Positions 1 through 9,065 of a stretch of 64,000 nt of DNA are shown here, piece after piece. The stretch comes from Mucilaginibacter pankratovii (GTDB lineage: Bacteria > Bacteroidota > Bacteroidia > Sphingobacteriales > Sphingobacteriaceae): positions 1 to 64,000 of the forward strand of contig NZ_JACWMY010000005.1 in NCBI RefSeq assembly GCF_014773265.1, written 5' to 3'. The notes under the pieces were generated by a model. That model worked only from the letters and a program-made list of their open reading frames with translations, did not search any database and was not told the origin of the DNA. The stretch's first letter is position 1. Each line of letters opens with the position of its first letter. A program made the position numbers and the translations under genes.

Positions 1-85
<85 letters not shown>

Positions 86-112
86 TCTTAATGCCAACAG
101 GCCTTAACAAAG

Positions 113-146
113 AACCCTTTCATCAACAGATGAAGGGGTTTCTGCG
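113..146 (+). terminator. Intrinsic terminator of the rRNA operon
   Basis: A 12-bp stem (113-124 with 129-140, one G-T wobble) closes an AACA loop and is followed by a short T-rich stretch. It lies 28 bases after the 5S end, the expected place for the end of the rRNA transcript. Confidence 0.75.
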
Positions 147-265
147 TTTATACGCGAAATTAAACAAGGTGTTTAGTAAATTATTAGTTAGTAATTCAAC
201 CTTTGCCGTGTTTGTAAATCTGCTGCATGGGGTGTAATTATAACTTATTAGCGTACTTTTATTTT

Positions 266-1702
266 ATGAAAAAAAGCATTTTACTGTTCGTCGTGGCGTG
301 CTTCTATAATTATGCCTCTGCGCAGAATACAGGTTTATCATTTACCTCTGATGATGCTGCGCTGCAAACAGCGTTTAATAATGCAAAAGCAATGGCGCTA
401 AGCTATAAAGGCAAACCCGCAGACCCGGTGGGGCCATGGTACGAATCGGCATTGCCACCACGTTTTGCATTTTGTATGCGCGATGTTTCGCATCAGGCGT
501 TAGCCGGGCAGGTACTTGGCTTGCAGGACGCTAACAAAAATATGCTTACGCTCTTTGCAAAAAATATCTCGCAAAGCAAAGATTGGTGCACTTATTGGGA
601 GATAAACCATTTTGGGAAACCTGCACCCGAAGACTATCGCAACGATAAAGAATTTTGGTACAACCTGGATGCCAATTTTGATGTGATGACAACCTGCTGG
701 AAGCTGTATTTATGGACGGGCGATAAAGAGTATATCCAGGGCAAGGCATTTAAGAATTTTTACCACCGGTCGGCAAAAGAATTTATCAGCAAGTGGGTTC
801 TTCAGCCCGATTCGTTATTAACAAGGCCCGCGCATCCCAACGCGCCCGTGCCGTTTAATGTAGAAGATTCTTTTCATCGCTGCAGGGGTTTACCTTCGTA
901 TTCGGAAGGGGTGCCTGATATAAAAATGGGGGCTGATCTGCTGGCGGCTATTTATCGCGGTTTATTATCTTACGCCGAAATATTAAAGGTAAACGGGCAG
1001 CAACGTGAGGCGGCTATCTACGCAAAAAAAGCAGAAGCCTACCAAAAACAACTCGATAAGCAATGGTGGGACGATAAAGCATCTTTGTATTTTACTTACT
1101 ACTCCAATAAAAATGTATTCGGTAAAACCGAAGGGGAAACCTTTTTGCTTTGGTTTGATGCCCTAAAGGATTCCGCAAGGCGGAAGAAAACATTGGAGCA
1201 TCTTTTAGCTAACGACTGGAACATCGAAAACCTATCGTACTTTCCTTATCTGATGTACGAAAACGGTTACCCGGCCGCAGCCTATAAATACATACTCCAT
1301 TTAACTAACCCTGCTACCGAAAGAAGGGAATACCCGGAAGTTTCTTTTGGTGTGATAAAGGGTTTTACCGAAGGTTTAATGGGTATAGCGGCAGACGCGC
1401 GTTACAACAGTATCAGTACGCTTTATCGTAATAATAACGATGTTGGCTCGGCATTGTATCGTGTACCGGTATTAAATACCTTGATAAACATCAGGCATGT
1501 CAATAAAAAGAAAAGCGTTTTAACTAACAAGGGCAACAAGATGGTTAACTGGAGAGCGAGTTTCTATGGTAACCATGCGCTTATTTACATTAATGCTATA
1601 GCACATAAGGCAATTTACAAAAAGGATGGCACCGGTAATGCGGTTTCATACGCAAGTGTTAAGGTAAACGCAGGTGATGTAATTACAGCCTATGTTAAAT
1701 AA
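266..1702 (+). CDS. Secreted six-hairpin glycosidase-like protein
   Basis: 478 residues starting at MKKSILLF, which opens a clear signal peptide (hydrophobic to about residue 18, cleavage near ASA-QN). An in-frame ATG 13 codons earlier would only add a non-signal extension, so I prefer 266. The mature part has the Trp/Tyr-rich, Asp/Glu-rich helical composition of (alpha/alpha)6-barrel carbohydrate-active enzymes. Examples are the MRDVSHQ segment, SKDWCTYWEINHFGK, EFWYNLDANFD and KTEGETFLLWF near residue 290. I cannot assign a GH family or substrate, and catalytic acids are not identified. It sits 55 bases upstream of the GH110-like gene on the same strand, so the two are probably cotranscribed and act on one periplasmic or extracellular glycan. 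Confidence 0.8.
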   Translation: MKKSILLFVVACFYNYASAQNTGLSFTSDDAALQTAFNNAKAMALSYKGKPADPVGPWYESALPPRFAFCMRDVSHQALAGQVLGLQDANKNMLTLFAKNISQSKDWCTYWEINHFGKPAPEDYRNDKEFWYNLDANFDVMTTCWKLYLWTGDKEYIQGKAFKNFYHRSAKEFISKWVLQPDSLLTRPAHPNAPVPFNVEDSFHRCRGLPSYSEGVPDIKMGADLLAAIYRGLLSYAEILKVNGQQREAAIYAKKAEAYQKQLDKQWWDDKASLYFTYYSNKNVFGKTEGETFLLWFDALKDSARRKKTLEHLLANDWNIENLSYFPYLMYENGYPAAAYKYILHLTNPATERREYPEVSFGVIKGFTEGLMGIAADARYNSISTLYRNNNDVGSALYRVPVLNTLINIRHVNKKKSVLTNKGNKMVNWRASFYGNHALIYINAIAHKAIYKKDGTGNAVSYASVKVNAGDVITAYVK

Positions 1703-1757
1703 GATTCAATATCCGCCTGCATCCTTTAAACGTTAATTCCGGCCATATCTAAAATCA

Positions 1758-3599
1758 ATGTATAGACTCATTCTTCTGATATTTATAAATACCTACTTAG
1801 CAACGGCCGTTGCTTGTGCTAAGAACATCGATGCCAACCAATATCTTTCCTCGTCTGGCAGGACAAAATCGCCGGGCAAAACAACCTACTACATCGACCC
1901 AAAAAAAGGGAATGACCGTAATCCCGGAACGCTCCAAAACCGCCCCTGGCGTACTTTCGACAGGGTTAACCGCATGGTACTACAACCGGGAGATAAGGTG
2001 ATAGTTAGCCCCGGAACGTTTCACCGATCATTATACCTCATTGCAAAAGGTACTGCAGCAAAGCCGGTAAACATCCTGTTCAAACCCGGCAGGTTTGATT
2101 TCTATCCCGATAGCGCATACAAGTCGGCCTTTCATATATCAAATACCAACGATGTGCCCGACGGACTAAAAGCGATCGCTCTCTATGTTGCCGGTTCAAA
2201 ATTCGTTCGGGTGAAAGGTGCCGGACCGAAGATCATGCTCCGGGGGAAAATGATCGAAAGTTGTATCGACCATAGTGAAGATGTAAGTATAGCAGGCCTG
2301 AGCTATGATTATTACCGGCCTACGGTATCTGAAATGAAAATTACCCACCTGAGCGTCAATACCGCTGAAATAGCGGTCAACGCCTCATCGGCCTACAGTA
2401 TAAAAGACAGCGTGCTTTATTGGGAAGGCGAAGGATGGCGCCACGAAGCCGGCTGGTACTGGCAGGTTTACGATCCCGGAACAGGGTATGTAGAACGAAC
2501 GGACCTGAAACCGAATAGCGTAAAATTCTCTGATCGGGGCAAGGGTATGATCACCGCGCATTTCAAAAATAATCCGGGTTTCGCAGAAGGGCTGATTTAC
2601 CAAACCCGCGACGTGACACGTGATTGTGCGGGTATTTTTATGCAATACAGCAAAAATATCCGGTTAAAAAACATCCGTATCTATTTTATGCATGGCATGG
2701 GTGTGGTAAGCCAATACTGCGAGAACGTTAAAATGGATTCGGTAGTTGTACGGCCGGAAGAAACAAGCGGAAGAACATGCGCTGCCTGGGCGGATATCCT
2801 GCATTTTTCGGGCTGCAGCGGGAAGATAGAGGTAGCCAACTGTTATCTGTCTGGCGCGAACGATGATGCTATCAATGTTCACGGAACGCACCTGAGGATT
2901 ATGGAGGGGGTTTCGAACAAACAGATCAAAGTGCGCTTTATGCACACGCAGACCTATGGTTTTACGGCATTTTTGCCGGGAGATAGCATTGAGCTGGTTC
3001 ATGCCAAAACACTCAATTCCTTTGCAGAAAACGTAGTTCTTAAAGCAGAAAGGCTTAATGATAAAGAGATCCTGCTGACCTTAAAGGATGAGATTCCTGA
3101 TGCCTTTGCTACAGATGATGCTGTGGAAAACACAACGAGAACTCCCCGCATATGGGTGCATCACACCGTGATCACCAGGATACCTACCAGGGGGATTTTA
3201 GCAACAACCCGGCGTAGCATATTGCTCGAAAATAATTTATTTGACCGCGTGCGGTGGAATGCGGTGCTGATAGAGGATGACGCGGAGAGCTGGTATGAAT
3301 CGGGCCCGGTGCGAAATGTGCTTATCAGGAATAATAATTTTATAGGTTGCGGCGGGCCTGTGATCAGCGTTCATCCCGAGAACGAAATAAACGATAAGCC
3401 TGTACACAAAAACATTACCGTTATAAATAACAGGTTTAAATTGAATGGCGATAGTAAAGTGCTGTATGCCAAAAGCACTTCCGGCATTCAACTGATAGGG
3501 AATAGCATTCGGTCAGCAACTGCAGATATTAACCAACTGACGGAGTTTAAAGACTGCCTGAATATAAAAGTTGCGGCAAATAAAATAAGTAAACCATAA
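1758..3599 (+). CDS. Secreted right-handed beta-helix protein, GH110-like alpha-1,3-galactosidase
   Basis: 613 residues with an N-terminal signal peptide (~1-21). The YYIDPKKGNDRNPGT segment near residue 45 is the usual entry to a pectate-lyase-like right-handed parallel beta-helix, followed by many short N-rich coils. Several segments look like family GH110: NDDAINVHGT (~residue 370), the R-x-R-x-GILATTR segment (~475) and WYESGPVRNV (~510), followed by ISVHPEN. GH110 enzymes release terminal alpha-1,3-linked galactose. The match is by motif recall, so other beta-helix glycan enzymes remain possible. Its partner gene upstream encodes another secreted carbohydrate-active protein. No TonB/SusCD genes are nearby, so this is not a classical PUL. 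Confidence 0.78.
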   Translation: MYRLILLIFINTYLATAVACAKNIDANQYLSSSGRTKSPGKTTYYIDPKKGNDRNPGTLQNRPWRTFDRVNRMVLQPGDKVIVSPGTFHRSLYLIAKGTAAKPVNILFKPGRFDFYPDSAYKSAFHISNTNDVPDGLKAIALYVAGSKFVRVKGAGPKIMLRGKMIESCIDHSEDVSIAGLSYDYYRPTVSEMKITHLSVNTAEIAVNASSAYSIKDSVLYWEGEGWRHEAGWYWQVYDPGTGYVERTDLKPNSVKFSDRGKGMITAHFKNNPGFAEGLIYQTRDVTRDCAGIFMQYSKNIRLKNIRIYFMHGMGVVSQYCENVKMDSVVVRPEETSGRTCAAWADILHFSGCSGKIEVANCYLSGANDDAINVHGTHLRIMEGVSNKQIKVRFMHTQTYGFTAFLPGDSIELVHAKTLNSFAENVVLKAERLNDKEILLTLKDEIPDAFATDDAVENTTRTPRIWVHHTVITRIPTRGILATTRRSILLENNLFDRVRWNAVLIEDDAESWYESGPVRNVLIRNNNFIGCGGPVISVHPENEINDKPVHKNITVINNRFKLNGDSKVLYAKSTSGIQLIGNSIRSATADINQLTEFKDCLNIKVAANKISKP

Positions 3600-3692
3600 A
3601 AGGCCACATGCCCCGGGATATGCTGGATCGAAAATATTCAGCGGCTTTTTATCGGTTCTAAGCCAGCGGGAAAATATATTTTATTGTATAAA

Positions 3693-3720
3693 AAGAGGCT
3701 GCCTTTTAAGACAGCCTCTT
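3693..3720 (-). terminator. Intrinsic terminator (mainly for the minus-strand gene at 3800)
   Basis: A perfect 9-bp stem, AAGAGGCTG (3693-3701) with CAGCCTCTT (3712-3720). On the minus strand the stem is followed by TTTTATACAAT, giving a U-tract for the gene ending at 3800. On the plus strand the 3' side is not T-rich, but it may also stop readthrough from the GH110-like gene. Confidence 0.7.
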
Positions 3721-3799
3721 AAGGCTGTCCCGCTGTTGCGCCAGGTCTTGGAAGGCACCGGCAGCAAAGCAGGACAAAAAAGACTCGCTTAGCCATCTT

Positions 3800-4240
3800 T
3801 TATTTAAAACGGACCATAGAAAGCATTTCACCTTTTGGCAGTTCATTGGCGCTGTAATAAAGGCTCAGCTCGTGGCCGGCTTTTTTCTTTTGCCAGTGAA
3901 CCAGCTCTTTTACGGGTATCGTCATTTTCAGGTCCGCGCCGCTGGCATCTGCAAATGTCCATTTAAGCAGGGTAGCTCCCTGTTCATCCTTCAGCGCAAC
4001 GCTGCGCCCGGTACCGGGGCCGTTGTCCTTCCTGCAATGGCTGTAAACAATTTGTAGCTGATCGTTCTCTTTGGCGTTATCCAACTGCAGCACGCGTAAA
4101 TTAAGCGGCTGATTTACGGATTGCTTCAGCACGAGTTTATTATTTAAATAGATCTCGTACCTGTCCAGGCCGAACGGGGTAGCAAAACTTAAGCTGATGA
4201 GCGTAAATAACAACGCTCCAATAAATGTGATCTTTTTCAT
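3800..4240 (-). CDS. Small secreted protein of unknown function
   Basis: 146 residues with a signal peptide (MKKITFIGALLFTLISLSFA, cleavage after about residue 20). The remainder looks all-beta: DRYEIYLNNKLVLKQ, then alternating hydrophobic strands ending in LSMVRFK. Proteins of this size and pattern occur widely in Sphingobacteriaceae without a function. It is divergent from the histidine kinase gene, sharing a 168-base intergenic region that contains a long inverted repeat, so it may be under the same control. No catalytic motif is visible. Confidence 0.75.
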   Translation of the reverse strand: MKKITFIGALLFTLISLSFATPFGLDRYEIYLNNKLVLKQSVNQPLNLRVLQLDNAKENDQLQIVYSHCRKDNGPGTGRSVALKDEQGATLLKWTFADASGADLKMTIPVKELVHWQKKKAGHELSLYYSANELPKGEMLSMVRFK

Positions 4241-4288
4241 AATGTTTGTTTTTTTTACAATAGTAGGCTAACAAGCTGTGCCGCCAAA

Positions 4289-4353
4289 AAAAAGTAGAGC
4301 AACAACCAAAATAGTCGACGTCAGTATTTTATGCTTATATTCCTCTACTTTTT
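4289..4353. promoter_or_regulatory. Inverted repeat in the divergent region upstream of the kinase gene
   Basis: AAAAAGTAGAG (4289-4299) and its exact complement CTCTACTTTTT (4343-4353) are separated by 43 bases. They lie between the divergent starts of the 3800-4240 gene and the LytS-type kinase. The arms could be an operator or a cruciform/hairpin. A TATAATTTG sequence at 4366-4374 may be part of the kinase promoter. Confidence 0.45.
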
Positions 4354-4408
4354 CAGTCGTTCGTCGATATAATTTGGCGCACGCCCCGCTTTTACTTTTC
4401 TTTAGTGA

Positions 4409-5488
4409 ATGCTCATGAATATGAATATCAACCGTCCGGACAAAACGTTCAAACTGCCTTTCTCCAGTCGCAGTTTCTCACTTCGGTATACACTCATCCA
4501 TGGGGCCTATTGGGTACTGGTCACCGGATTTTTCTTATACGAGAAGAAGTACCTGATTTATAAAACTAACCTGCCTTATTTTTGCGCCTGTGTTGCCGGC
4601 CGTATCGGTTTGCTCATCGTTATTGCGTACCTGAACCTGCATTATTTTATGCCTAAATACCTGCTCAGGAAGCGCTATACGGCCTATTTTACTGCGGTTA
4701 TCCTTTCGGTGATCGGCTATGTACTCATCCAAAGCCTTTACGATTTTTACCTGTATGGCTTTGTGGTAGGCCCTATGTACAACAGCCGCCTGCCGGAGGC
4801 TATTTCGTATAATTTTTTTAGTGCTTTGTGGTACCTGGGCCTTATGCTTGCCCTTAAGCTGAGCCTGGACTGGTACGGGCAGCAACTGATCATTCAAAAG
4901 ATCACCGTAGAAAAACTAAATGCCGAAGTTGATTTCCTGCGCGCGCAGGTCAATCCGCATTTTTTATTCAATATCCTGAATAACCTGTATGCGCTTACGC
5001 TTAAAAAATCGGAGTTGGCACCCGATGTGGTGCTGAAGCTCTCGGCCATGATGGAATACATGCTGTATGACAGTAATGACGAACAGGTGCTGCTGGACAA
5101 AGAACTCGGCTATCTCCACAATTATATCGAATTGGAACGGCTCCGTTTTAGTGACGATGCTGCTATTAGTTTGACGATGGACGCGGCGCTTGACGGGCAA
5201 AAGATCGCCCCGTTATTGTTACTGCCACTGGTAGAAAACGCGTTTAAGCACGGGCTCAGTAAACAAACAGAGGACGGGTGGCTGAAAGTCGACATTAATT
5301 TGGCCGGGCCGACCTTAACAATGCTTGTAGAGAACACCAAGCCATCGCTGGTTACGCCGCAAAGCAGAGGAGGTATCGGGCTCAACAATTTGCGGAAACG
5401 GCTGGAATTGCTTTACCCGGGCAGGCATCAATTGGAATTGGAAGATAAAACAAACACCTTTAAAGCCAGGTTGGTAATTGAACTTTGA
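4409..5488 (+). CDS. LytS/YpdA-type membrane sensor histidine kinase
   Basis: 359 residues. The N-terminal ~150 residues carry about four hydrophobic segments (near 27-45, 57-80, 92-115 and 133-152), so the sensor is embedded in the membrane with no large periplasmic domain. A short coiled linker leads to the His_kinase signature QVNPHFLFNILNNL, with the phosphoacceptor His at about residue 184. The ATP-binding end follows with LPLVENAFKHGL and GGIGLNNLRKRLELLY. This is the two-component class that pairs with LytTR regulators. Its stop codon overlaps the regulator start by one base (TGATG), so the two are translationally coupled. I infer that it controls the adjacent ABC array. Confidence 0.93.
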   Translation: MLMNMNINRPDKTFKLPFSSRSFSLRYTLIHGAYWVLVTGFFLYEKKYLIYKTNLPYFCACVAGRIGLLIVIAYLNLHYFMPKYLLRKRYTAYFTAVILSVIGYVLIQSLYDFYLYGFVVGPMYNSRLPEAISYNFFSALWYLGLMLALKLSLDWYGQQLIIQKITVEKLNAEVDFLRAQVNPHFLFNILNNLYALTLKKSELAPDVVLKLSAMMEYMLYDSNDEQVLLDKELGYLHNYIELERLRFSDDAAISLTMDAALDGQKIAPLLLLPLVENAFKHGLSKQTEDGWLKVDINLAGPTLTMLVENTKPSLVTPQSRGGIGLNNLRKRLELLYPGRHQLELEDKTNTFKARLVIEL

Positions 5489-6210
5489 TGGAAACGCCTT
5501 TAACTATAGTGGTTGTGGATGATGAACCGCTTGCGCGGGAAGTACTGGAGGCTTTTTTAAAAAAAATAACCGGTATACAGTCCGTGTACCTTTTTCCCAA
5601 TGCCAGGGCGGCTTTGAACCATTTGGAAAAACAGGCCGCCGACCTGTTGTTACTGGATATTGAAATGCCTGAAATGACCGGTATCGAATTTTTGAAACAA
5701 TTGCCAGACCCACCGCTCACCATCTTTACAACAGCCTATCGCAACTACGCGTTTGATGGCTACGAACTGGGCGTGATCGACTTTTTATTGAAGCCGATCG
5801 GCTTTGACCGGTTTGCATTGGCGATAAGCAAGGCAAGGGAGTTTTTAGCGTTAAAAGAACAGCAAAGCCACATGGAAGATGGCCCCGGGGATGACTACAA
5901 CGAATTTGTTTTTGTAAAAAGCGGCGTTCAGCGGATCAAGCTGCACTTTGCCGAGGTTACGCATATCCAGGGATTAAAAGATTATGCCATTATCTATACG
6001 TCGGATAAAAAAATCCTACTTAAAGGTTCGGTTAAAGCCATGCTGGATATCTTCCCGACCGACCGCTTTATCCGGGTACATAAATCGTTCATCGTAAACC
6101 TGCAAAAGGTGACGCAATTGGAGCGGAACCACATTTTGCTAAAAGGACACCAGATCCCCGTTGGGCGGAACTTTAAAGAGGAGTTAGAGCGCGCATTGAG
6201 AGCGAAATAA
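5488..6210 (+). CDS. LytTR-family response regulator
   Basis: 240 residues from the ATG at 5488; a TTG one codon earlier is less likely. The receiver domain (1-~120) has the acidic pair D11-D12, phosphoacceptor D57 in LLLLDIEMPEM, T81 and K102 in LLKPI. A LytTR DNA-binding domain (~140-238) follows, with FVKSGVQRIKL, DYAIIYTSDKK, FIRVHKSFIVNL and HQIPVGRNFKEEL. LytTR proteins bind pairs of direct repeats about two helical turns apart. Such a pair begins 84 bases after this gene, and three more copies head the other units of the permease array. This makes it the obvious candidate regulator (inference). Confidence 0.94.
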   Translation: METPLTIVVVDDEPLAREVLEAFLKKITGIQSVYLFPNARAALNHLEKQAADLLLLDIEMPEMTGIEFLKQLPDPPLTIFTTAYRNYAFDGYELGVIDFLLKPIGFDRFALAISKAREFLALKEQQSHMEDGPGDDYNEFVFVKSGVQRIKLHFAEVTHIQGLKDYAIIYTSDKKILLKGSVKAMLDIFPTDRFIRVHKSFIVNLQKVTQLERNHILLKGHQIPVGRNFKEELERALRAK

Positions 6211-6284
6211 ATGGCGGGTCTCCTTTATTCCCTTAAGAAATATCAGTCCATCCACTACCTACCACTCACTGTTCACCAAACCAT

Positions 6285-6379
6285 TGTATCATAACCGAAC
6301 AATCACTGTTACGCAGGCGTACACTATGTAGCTATAAGTATGTATTTAATATATTGATTGTCAATTAATTATATATTTG
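6285..6379 (+). promoter_or_regulatory. Array operator/promoter block 1 (before permease 1)
   Basis: TGTATCAT (6285-6292) is followed by direct-repeat halves ACCGAACA (6294-6301) and GGCGTACA (6316-6323), 22 bases start to start. CTGTTACGC lies between them. A TTGATTGTCAATTAAT-type upstream promoter element precedes the -7 box TATATTTG (6372-6379). The same arrangement occurs at 11681, 26684 and 36873. The start codon follows 28 bases after the -7 box. Confidence 0.75.
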
Positions 6380-6407
6380 GTATTTGTTTTAAGCTATTGG
6401 TAGTATC

Positions 6408-8825
6408 ATGATAAAAAATTACCTTACCATCGCCTGGAGGAGCCTTACTAAAAACAAGGTTTTTTCATTCATCAATATATTCGGGCTTGCTATTGGCTTA
6501 ACCTGTTGCATGCTCATCAGCGCTTACATTTACCAGGAGGTTACCTATGATACTTATCCCGTAAAGGCAAAAAACATTTACCGCGTTGGCTTACATTTAA
6601 CCGAGAATGCCGGCGTAACCGATTTCGCCTTAGTTGATGCCGCGGTAGGGCAGGGCATCAAAAACAATATCCCTGGCATTGTGTCGTCCACCCGCATCAG
6701 CGGAAGGGGATCGGTTTATGTAAAATATGACGATAAGCTATTTAAAGAAGAGCACTTTAGCATAGCCGATTCTAATTTCCTGGCGATGTTCTCCTTACCA
6801 TTGATTCAGGGTGACGGGCGCAGCGCGTTGGTTGATCCAAATACGGTAGTAATAACCCGTCAAACAGCAAAAAAATACTTTGGCAGCGCATCGGCAATTG
6901 GTAAAACACTCACCCTGCAGGGCGAACGCGATCTGAAAGTTACCGGCGTAATTGATAAAGTGCCCGATAATTCCCATTTTCATTTCGACGCATTTATCAG
7001 CAAAGCTACCTATCCCGCCAAGCGCGAAACCTGGAGCAACATTAGCTTTTACACCTATTTGCAGCTTAACGATGGTGCCGACGCTAAAAAAATAGAGGCA
7101 CAGTTCCCCGCGCTGGTGTTAAAATATGCCGCGCCCGAAATACAGAACGATATGGGCGTAAGCCTTGCCGAAGCCCAAAAATCGGTCAATACTTTCCGGT
7201 TTTTTCTGATGCCGCTTACCGATATCCACCTGCACTCCGCAACCAAATTAGAGATAGAGCCAAACGGCGATATCCATTACGTTTACATCTTCAGCGCGCT
7301 GGCAGCATTCATTTTACTGCTGGCCTGCATCAATTTCATGAATTTGTCTACAGCCAGCTCGGTTAAACGTGCAAAAGAGGTAGGTATCCGCAAAGTGATG
7401 GGTTCGTTAAAAAGCTCGCTCATCTCGCAGTTCCTTACCGAATCGGTAGTGGTGACGGCTTTAGCTATGGTAATCGGACTAATGCTTGTCTACTTCGCGC
7501 TGCCATATTTTAATAACCTCGCCGGCAAGCAGTTTGATATGGGCTTGTTCATCAGCCCCAAAAGTATCGCCATCGAGGTATTCCTTGTCTTGCTTGTTGG
7601 CATCATCGCCGGCATTTACCCGGCGTTCTTCCTGTCATCTTTTAAAGTGCTGAATGTTTTAAAAGGCAACACCTCGGCGGGCCCTGCAAAGCGTAACTTT
7701 TTGCGTAGCGGGCTGGTGGTGTTCCAGTTCTTTATTTCCACATCGCTTATTATAGCTACGATGGTGGTATACCGCCAGCTAAACTACATGCAAAATATCA
7801 AGCTGGGTTACGATAAAGAGCAGGTGCTGGTTATAAACGATGCTTATTCGCTTGGCAACAATATAGATGCCTTTAAACAGCAACTGCTGCGCGATCCGCG
7901 GGTAGCCAATGCTACCGTAACGGGCACCGTACCCGGTAGTGCCAACATGGATGGCACCCAGATCTACGCCAAAGAGTTTAACGATAAACAGGAACACAAA
8001 GAGATCCACACCAATATTTACCACGTGGAGGATAGCTACCTGGCAACCCTCGGCATAAAAATGGCCACAGGCCGCAACTTCTCATCCGCATCCCCGGCAG
8101 ATTCGTCGGCTGTCGTGATCAACGAGGCGCTGGTGCGCGAGATAGGCTGGGGCAATACCGATCCAATTGGTAAAACCATCGTACGCTCTGGCCAGCGCGA
8201 ATTTAAAGTGGTTGGTGTGGTGAAAGATTTTCACTATAAATCGGCAAAGGAAAAGATAGCACCGCTGATGTTTTTACCGGGCCGCAGCAATATGTTAATG
8301 GCTGTAAAAGTACACTCGGCAGATGTATCGGGCTTTTTAACCGATGTAAAGAAACAATGGGATGGTTATCGTGCTACAGCGCCATTCAGTTATTCGTTTC
8401 TGGATGAGCAATACGCCGCCCTGTACAGTGCAGAACAACGCACCGGGAAGATCTTCACTTCGTTTGCGTTAGTAGCCGTAGTCATTGCCAGCCTTGGTTT
8501 ATTTGGCCTGGCAGCGTTCAGCATCAGGCAGCGGGTGAAGGAGATCGGTATCCGCAAGGTGTTAGGGGCCTCATCAGGTACAATCACGGGTATGTTATCG
8601 GCGGAGTTTTTAAAGCTGGTGGGCATTGCCATCGTGGTATCGGTACCGGTAACCTGGTACGCCATGCACAAATGGCTGCAGGATTTTGCTTACCGCATAG
8701 ATATCTCCTGGTGGGTGTTCGTACTGGCTGCCTTTATAGCTATACTGGTGGCCTTTGTCACCGTGAGTTTCCAATCGGTAAGGGCAGCTTTGGCAAATCC
8801 CGTAAAAAGTTTGCGAAGTGAGTAA
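6408..8825 (+). CDS. ABC transporter permease, MacB/FtsX type (array member 1)
   Basis: 805 residues. The architecture is shared by all nine array members: TM1 at ~20-42, a periplasmic MacB_PCD domain to ~285, and a first FtsX core of four TM segments (~290-312, 338-365, 385-412, 432-455). The second periplasmic domain runs to ~680, followed by a second FtsX core of three TM segments ending near 795. Coupling-type segments KRAKEVGIRKVMGS and RVKEIGIRKVLGAS follow the INFMNLSTA and GLFGLAAFS helices. The C-terminus is NPVKSLRSE. There is no ATPase domain, so it needs a partner; the ATPase at 37050 is the only one in the window. MacB/LolCE-type proteins move substrates from the outer leaflet or periplasm; the cargo here is unknown. 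Confidence 0.93.
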   Translation: MIKNYLTIAWRSLTKNKVFSFINIFGLAIGLTCCMLISAYIYQEVTYDTYPVKAKNIYRVGLHLTENAGVTDFALVDAAVGQGIKNNIPGIVSSTRISGRGSVYVKYDDKLFKEEHFSIADSNFLAMFSLPLIQGDGRSALVDPNTVVITRQTAKKYFGSASAIGKTLTLQGERDLKVTGVIDKVPDNSHFHFDAFISKATYPAKRETWSNISFYTYLQLNDGADAKKIEAQFPALVLKYAAPEIQNDMGVSLAEAQKSVNTFRFFLMPLTDIHLHSATKLEIEPNGDIHYVYIFSALAAFILLLACINFMNLSTASSVKRAKEVGIRKVMGSLKSSLISQFLTESVVVTALAMVIGLMLVYFALPYFNNLAGKQFDMGLFISPKSIAIEVFLVLLVGIIAGIYPAFFLSSFKVLNVLKGNTSAGPAKRNFLRSGLVVFQFFISTSLIIATMVVYRQLNYMQNIKLGYDKEQVLVINDAYSLGNNIDAFKQQLLRDPRVANATVTGTVPGSANMDGTQIYAKEFNDKQEHKEIHTNIYHVEDSYLATLGIKMATGRNFSSASPADSSAVVINEALVREIGWGNTDPIGKTIVRSGQREFKVVGVVKDFHYKSAKEKIAPLMFLPGRSNMLMAVKVHSADVSGFLTDVKKQWDGYRATAPFSYSFLDEQYAALYSAEQRTGKIFTSFALVAVVIASLGLFGLAAFSIRQRVKEIGIRKVLGASSGTITGMLSAEFLKLVGIAIVVSVPVTWYAMHKWLQDFAYRIDISWWVFVLAAFIAILVAFVTVSFQSVRAALANPVKSLRSE

Positions 8826-9065
8826 CCTAAGTTGATTAGAGGTAGTCATAAAAGGTGAATCATTACATCGCCTCACCCAAACGTCCTCAAAAGGATTTAG
8901 TGGGAGCTTAAATAGGGGTAAATGAGTTGACAGTTGTATTGTTTATAAGATTTGAAATCGGGACACAAAGAATCAGCGTAATCGGTGAAATTAAATTAAA
9001 ATCTGTGTAACGGCGAAGCCCTCTTGAGCACCAAAAAACTATTAATCGCGAAAAATAAAAAAATC
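8826..9065 (+). other. Intergenic region between permeases 1 and 2, with a shared leader block
   Basis: 240 bases with no gene. It carries degenerate copies of the AATCRGYGTAATC word (around 8975-9010). A block at 9003-9054 (CTGTGTAACGGCGAAGCC followed by CTCTTGAGCACC and an A-run) is nearly identical to the leader of permease 4 (14263-14315). The array operator is absent, so permease 2 is probably read through from permease 1. Confidence 0.6.

Noticed and set aside
6372..6392. Sigma-54-like TGGTA-N-TTTT spacing after the array promoters
   Set aside because: GG is conserved but the GC of the -12 element is absent in all four copies; the TAnnTTTG -7 box explains the conservation better.
9024..9065. 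Upstream TTG start for permease 2
   Set aside because: It lies inside the shared leader block and would add a non-family N-terminus; the ATG at 9066 matches paralogues.
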